Shown here in pieces: positions 60,817-64,000 of a DNA stretch of 64,000 nt. Position 1 is the first letter of the stretch, and each line of letters begins with the position of its first letter. The notes under the pieces are model-generated. The model was not told the origin of the DNA, searched no databases, and saw only the letters and a program-made list of their open reading frames with translations. The position numbers were made by a program, and so were the translations under genes. Source of the stretch: Chryseobacterium viscerum (GTDB taxonomy: Bacteria; Bacteroidota; Bacteroidia; Flavobacteriales; Weeksellaceae); contig NZ_PPEG02000005.1 of the NCBI RefSeq assembly GCF_002899945.2, positions 372,001 through 436,000 on the forward strand, written 5' to 3'.

Positions 60817-60996
60817 ATGAAAAATATAACTAAAATTACCGGAGCGCTTATAGTAATATTTATGCTTTCATCTTGCGTAGTTCATGATAATGGAAACAGT
60901 GCTAAAACACTTCCTCCCGGACAGGCTAAAAAAATATATGGCGGAAGCGCAAAAGATTATGCTCCTGGGCAGGTGAAAAAAAGAAGCAGCTATTAA
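60817..60996 (+). CDS. Small lipoprotein, twin copy 1
   Basis: The 59-aa product has a lipoprotein signal MKNITKITGALIVIFMLSSC with lipid site C20. The short mature part LPPGQAKKIYGGSAKDYAPGQVKKRSSY contains two PGQxKK repeats. It was too short for the usual ORF cut-off but is clearly real because the next gene repeats its plan (PPGHAKRYYGGSARYYAPGHVKKVY). The upstream regions are also related. Some similar proteins carry the name quinol oxidase subunit 4 in databases, for which nothing here gives support. Function unknown. Confidence 0.78.
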   Translation: MKNITKITGALIVIFMLSSCVVHDNGNSAKTLPPGQAKKIYGGSAKDYAPGQVKKRSSY

Positions 60997-61062
60997 CAGA
61001 ACCGGAACTAAAATAAAAATTAGGAGCTGGTTTTAATATACATTGGCTAAATTTCCATTCTT

Positions 61063-61079
61063 TTGGCATTAATATTGAG
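61063..61079 (+). promoter_or_regulatory. Sigma-54-like promoter, second copy
   Basis: TTGGCA and TTGAG with GG (61065-61066) and G (61077) 10 nt apart. The surrounding CTTTTGGCATTA and GAAAAAGTnGAAATAATG are shared with the first copy, so duplication explains part of the conservation. Confidence 0.48.
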
Positions 61080-61113
61080 ATATTTTACTATCGAAATTGA
61101 AAAAGTGGAAATA

Positions 61114-61335
61114 ATGAAAAGTATGTTTAAAATTGCTGGGGTAGGTATCGTTCTGCTAATGCTGTCATCGTGCGTGGTGAGTGAGCCTTATGGAAGAAGA
61201 ATGCCACCCGGACATGCAAAAAGGTATTATGGGGGAAGTGCAAGATATTATGCACCTGGCCATGTAAAGAAAGTATATATTTATGAAGATCGCGGTCATC
61301 ATCACAGAGGCCGGGGTCATGGACACCACAGATAA
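61114..61335 (+). CDS. Small His/Arg-rich lipoprotein, twin copy 2
   Basis: The 73-aa product has a lipoprotein signal MKSMFKIAGVGIVLLMLSSC (C20), the two PGHxKK-type repeats of its twin, and a C-terminal tail very rich in His, Arg and Gly (EDRGHHHRGRGHGHHR). The tail is absent from copy 1. It could bind metal or nucleic acid, but this is speculation. The start at 61114 was chosen over a far-upstream codon because the lipobox then lies at the normal distance and the promoter precedes it. Confidence 0.82.
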   Translation: MKSMFKIAGVGIVLLMLSSCVVSEPYGRRMPPGHAKRYYGGSARYYAPGHVKKVYIYEDRGHHHRGRGHGHHR

Positions 61336-61337
61336 AA

Positions 61338-61370
61338 AATAAAGCACTGAATTTTTCAGTGCTTTATTTT
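61338..61370. terminator. Bidirectional terminator
   Basis: AATAAAGCACTGAA and TTCAGTGCTTTATT pair with a short T loop, flanked by A-run and T-run. It ends the lipoprotein transcript and the converging DUF4286 gene. Confidence 0.9.
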
Positions 61371-61371
61371 T

Positions 61372-61686
61372 TTATAATCTCGTTTTCTTCGGATTTAGGA
61401 AAGTATTGAAGATCATAACTTCCTGTCCAAATTTTTTATCAATGATTTCAGAAATGTTTAAAAGTTCACTTTTAATGAAATCTTCCCTCAGTCCATCATT
61501 ATCAAATATTAATAAAAGATTGTAATTCTTACCATCTTCAATAAAATCACTGTGTACCTCAGAAAGGATATATTTGTCTACATCCATCAGGTTTTCTGTC
61601 ATTAAAACCAGTGTTTCATCAATATAATTTTCCCATTCTTCTAGGTTATCTTTCGTACAGTGGAAAGTTATACTTAATACGCTCAT
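61372..61686 (-). CDS. DUF4286 family protein
   Basis: The 104-aa product begins MSVLSITFHCTKDNLEEWENYIDETL and continues with YILSEVHSDFIEDGKNYNLLLIFDN, the ferredoxin-like alpha/beta pattern of the DUF4286 family of Bacteroidetes. There is no signal peptide. The function is unknown. The ATG at 61686 was preferred to codons up to 61740. It is divergent from gyrA across 149 bp. Confidence 0.8.
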   Translation of the reverse strand: MSVLSITFHCTKDNLEEWENYIDETLVLMTENLMDVDKYILSEVHSDFIEDGKNYNLLLIFDNDGLREDFIKSELLNISEIIDKKFGQEVMIFNTFLNPKKTRL

Positions 61687-61835
61687 ATTTTTATGAATTT
61701 TTAAGATTTTTTGGATAAATTCTACAGCAAAAATCGGCATTTTTTTCGTAAATTAGCCCGTTAATAAAAATCGGAAATAAATAATTTTCAGACTTACAGC
61801 TAAAGGTCTGACTATCATTATAATAAAATTTGTTT

Positions 61836-64000
61836 ATGCAAAAAGAAGGAGAAAGACTGATTCCTATCAACATTGTTGATGAAATGAAGTCGTCTTACAT
61901 CGATTATTCGATGTCCGTTATCGTTTCAAGAGCGTTACCGGATGTAAGAGACGGCTTGAAACCTGTTCATAGAAGAGTACTTTATGGTATGTATGGACTA
62001 GGGGTGTTTTCTAATAGAAAATATTTAAAATCTGCGAGAATTGTTGGGGATGTTTTGGGTAAATATCACCCGCACGGAGATTCCTCTGTTTATGATGCAA
62101 TGGTAAGGATGGCCCAGAACTGGAGCTTACGTTATCCTCAGGTAGACGGGCAGGGTAACTTCGGTTCAATGGATGGTGACCCGCCTGCAGCAATGCGTTA
62201 TACTGAAGCAAGATTGAAAAAAATCTCTGATGAGATTCTTTCAGACCTAGACAAAGAAACGGTAGATTTCCAGAATAACTTTGACGACAGTTTACAGGAA
62301 CCAACAGTAATGCCTACTAAAGTTCCGAACCTTTTGGTAAACGGTACTTCAGGTATTGCAGTAGGGATGGCAACCAATATGGCGCCACACAACTTGTCAG
62401 AATCTATAGATGCAATCTGCGCTTATATCGATAATAGAGAAATTACGATCGATGAATTGATGCAGCATATTATTGCTCCTGATTTCCCTACAGGGGGGAT
62501 CATCTATGGATATGATGGGGTAAGAGATGCATTCCATACAGGAAGAGGGAGAGTTGTTTTAAGAGCTAAAGTTAACTTTGACGAAATCGGAAACAGAAAC
62601 GCTATTATCGTTACTGAAATCCCTTACCAGGTGAACAAAGCTGAAATGATTGCCAGAACAGCAGAACTTGTTAAAGATGAGAAAATCCCTGGTATCTACG
62701 AGATCAGAGATGAATCGGACAGAAATGGACTTCGCGTTGTATACGAATTGAAAAATGATGCCATTCCAAATGTTGTTCTTAACCTATTATATAAATATAC
62801 AGCACTTCAGACATCTTTCAGTGTGAACAATATTGCATTGGTACACGGAAGACCAGAGCAGCTGAACCTTAAAGATATCATTCATCACTTTGTAGAGCAC
62901 AGACATGAGGTCATCGTAAGAAGAACGAAGTATGAGCTTAAAAAAGCAAAAGAAAGAGCGCATATCCTTGAAGGGTTCATGAAGGTGATCGGAACGCAGG
63001 ATTCTTTAGATAGAGCAATTTCTATTATCCGTCACAGTGCAAATCCTCAGGCTGCAAAAGAAGGCTTAATTGAGGCATTTGAACTTTCTGACATCCAGGC
63101 TCAGGCGATTCTTGATCTTAGATTGGCTCGTTTGACAGGAATGGAGCTTGATAAGATCCGTGATGAATACGATGCAATCATGAGTGAGATTGCCAACTTG
63201 GAAGATATCTTAGCGAATGAGCCAAGAAGATTCCAGATCATCAAAGAAGAATTGGTCGAAATCAAAGAAAAATACGGAGACGAAAGAAGAACTGAAATTG
63301 ATTATTCAGGAGGAGAAATGTCTATCGAAGATATTATCCCGAACGAATCTGTAGTTCTTACAATCTCTCACGCAGGATATGTAAAGAGAACTTCACTTTC
63401 AGAATATAAAGTCCAAAGTAGAGGTGGTGTAGGAAATAAAGCGGCAACAACAAGAGATTCTGATTTCCTTGAATATATTGTTTCTGCAACCAACCACCAG
63501 TATATGCTATTCTTTACAGAAAAAGGAAGATGTTACTGGTTAAGAGTATTTGAAATTCCTGAAGGCTCCAGAACAGCAAAAGGAAGAGCAGTACAAAACC
63601 TTATCAACATAGAACCTGATGATAAGATTAAAGCATATATCAGAACCAACAACCTGAAGGATTCAGAATATGTAAATCAAATGAGTGTGGTGATGGTTAC
63701 CAAAAATGGTACAATCAAGAAAACTTCATTAGAAGCATATTCAAGACCAAGAGTAAATGGTGTAAATGCAATTGAAATCAGAGATAATGACCAGTTATTA
63801 GGAGCTTACCTTACCAATGGAACATCTCAGATCATGATCGCTACTAAAAATGGTAAATGTATCCGTTTCCCTGAAGAAAAAGTAAGAGAAGTAGGTAGAG
63901 GATCTATCGGGGTAAGAGGTATTGCGATGGAAGACAATGACGAAGCTATTGGTATGATTGTTGTGAACGATGTGGAGAACGAAACAGTACTTGTAGTATC
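61836..64000 (+). CDS. gyrA: DNA gyrase subunit A (C-terminus cut by window edge)
   Basis: The frame is open from the ATG at 61836 to the right edge, 721 complete codons. It shows [28 protein letters not shown], the quinolone region [17 protein letters not shown] with S83 and D87 in E. coli numbering, and the catalytic tyrosine Y122 in AAMRYTEAR. The C-terminal pinwheel begins near 520; the GyrA box reads QSRGGVG (527-533) where QRRGGKG is usual. It cleaves and reseals DNA to introduce negative supercoils. The remaining C-terminus lies outside the window. Confidence 0.97.
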   Translation, partial: MQKEGERLIPINIVDEMKSSYIDYSMSVIVSRALPDVRDGLKPVHRRVLYGMYGLGVFSNRKYLKSARIVGDVLGKYHPHGDSSVYDAMVRMAQNWSLRYPQVDGQGNFGSMDGDPPAAMRYTEARLKKISDEILSDLDKETVDFQNNFDDSLQEPTVMPTKVPNLLVNGTSGIAVGMATNMAPHNLSESIDAICAYIDNREITIDELMQHIIAPDFPTGGIIYGYDGVRDAFHTGRGRVVLRAKVNFDEIGNRNAIIVTEIPYQVNKAEMIARTAELVKDEKIPGIYEIRDESDRNGLRVVYELKNDAIPNVVLNLLYKYTALQTSFSVNNIALVHGRPEQLNLKDIIHHFVEHRHEVIVRRTKYELKKAKERAHILEGFMKVIGTQDSLDRAISIIRHSANPQAAKEGLIEAFELSDIQAQAILDLRLARLTGMELDKIRDEYDAIMSEIANLEDILANEPRRFQIIKEELVEIKEKYGDERRTEIDYSGGEMSIEDIIPNESVVLTISHAGYVKRTSLSEYKVQSRGGVGNKAATTRDSDFLEYIVSATNHQYMLFFTEKGRCYWLRVFEIPEGSRTAKGRAVQNLINIEPDDKIKAYIRTNNLKDSEYVNQMSVVMVTKNGTIKKTSLEAYSRPRVNGVNAIEIRDNDQLLGAYLTNGTSQIMIATKNGKCIRFPEEKVREVGRGSIGVRGIAMEDNDEAIGMIVVNDVENETVLVV

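Noticed and set aside
1..64000. tRNA, rRNA, CRISPR arrays, integrases and insertion sequences
   Set aside because: None was found on reading both strands; no cloverleaf, regular spacer array or transposase motif was seen.

Overview
The window looks like a chromosomal segment of a Weeksellaceae member of the Flavobacteriia, probably Chryseobacterium or a close relative. Several independent signs agree. The promoters are of the Bacteroidetes type (TTTG, about 20 bp, TAnnTTTG). Three proteins carry type IX secretion sorting domains. The ATP synthase operon has a long signal-peptide-bearing subunit a and lacks atpD and atpC. There is a lone methylmalonyl-CoA mutase small subunit, a mevalonate kinase, and a bacteriocin-like peptide with a MKNLKKL..GG leader. 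DNA is AT-rich, most genes lie on the plus strand, and many are followed by clear hairpin terminators. No rRNA, tRNA, CRISPR array, integrase or insertion sequence was seen.

Layout. 1-3.4 kb (minus strand): a serine hydrolase cut by the window edge, a 2-oxoacid dehydrogenase E2 and a SAM hydrolase family protein. 3.5-9.3 kb: PhoH ATPase, four small outer-membrane beta-barrels in an A-B-B-A order, and ffh on the minus strand. 9.4-14.9 kb: a small membrane protein followed by atpB-E-F-H-A-G. 15-23.4 kb: CBS transporter, clpS, udk, divIC-like gene, mutA, DinB, a methyltransferase, a His/Ala-rich lipoprotein and an M20 dipeptidase. 23.5-33 kb: two tandem T9SS-secreted proteins, an SDR, etfBA, a bifunctional nuclease, a nucleoside transporter, and an ECF sigma factor with an overlapping membrane protein and a beta-barrel. 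33-42.4 kb: small membrane and secreted proteins, thiolase, an Atg22-like transporter, a T9SS-secreted reprolysin-type protease, mevalonate kinase, a UbiA prenyltransferase and proline dehydrogenase.

42.4-45.9 kb is the strangest regulatory stretch. A short transcription unit with its own promoter and terminator but no convincing ORF sits beside an XRE regulator. Upstream of that regulator is an almost 1 kb AT-rich gap studded with TTAC-AAAT-GTAA dyads, ending at an M14 carboxypeptidase. 46-54.9 kb: a DUF4920 protein, an amino acid permease, an isolated T6SS baseplate pair (gp25/TssE-like and TssF), a class A beta-lactamase and uvrA.

54.9-58.0 kb is the clearest accessory element: an ABC/AAA-type ATPase and an HNH nuclease separated by one base, in DNA much richer in AT than its neighbours. 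It resembles a Septu (PtuA/PtuB) anti-phage pair and is the best candidate for an unusual system. 58-64 kb: small secreted proteins, a GG-leader peptide, DUF421 and GNAT proteins, two related lipoproteins each behind a sigma-54-like promoter, a DUF4286 protein, and gyrA running off the right edge.

Starts were moved from upstream TTG/GTG codons to the first sensible ATG wherever a promoter, signal peptide or family alignment supported it. All family assignments come from reading motifs; no database search was run.
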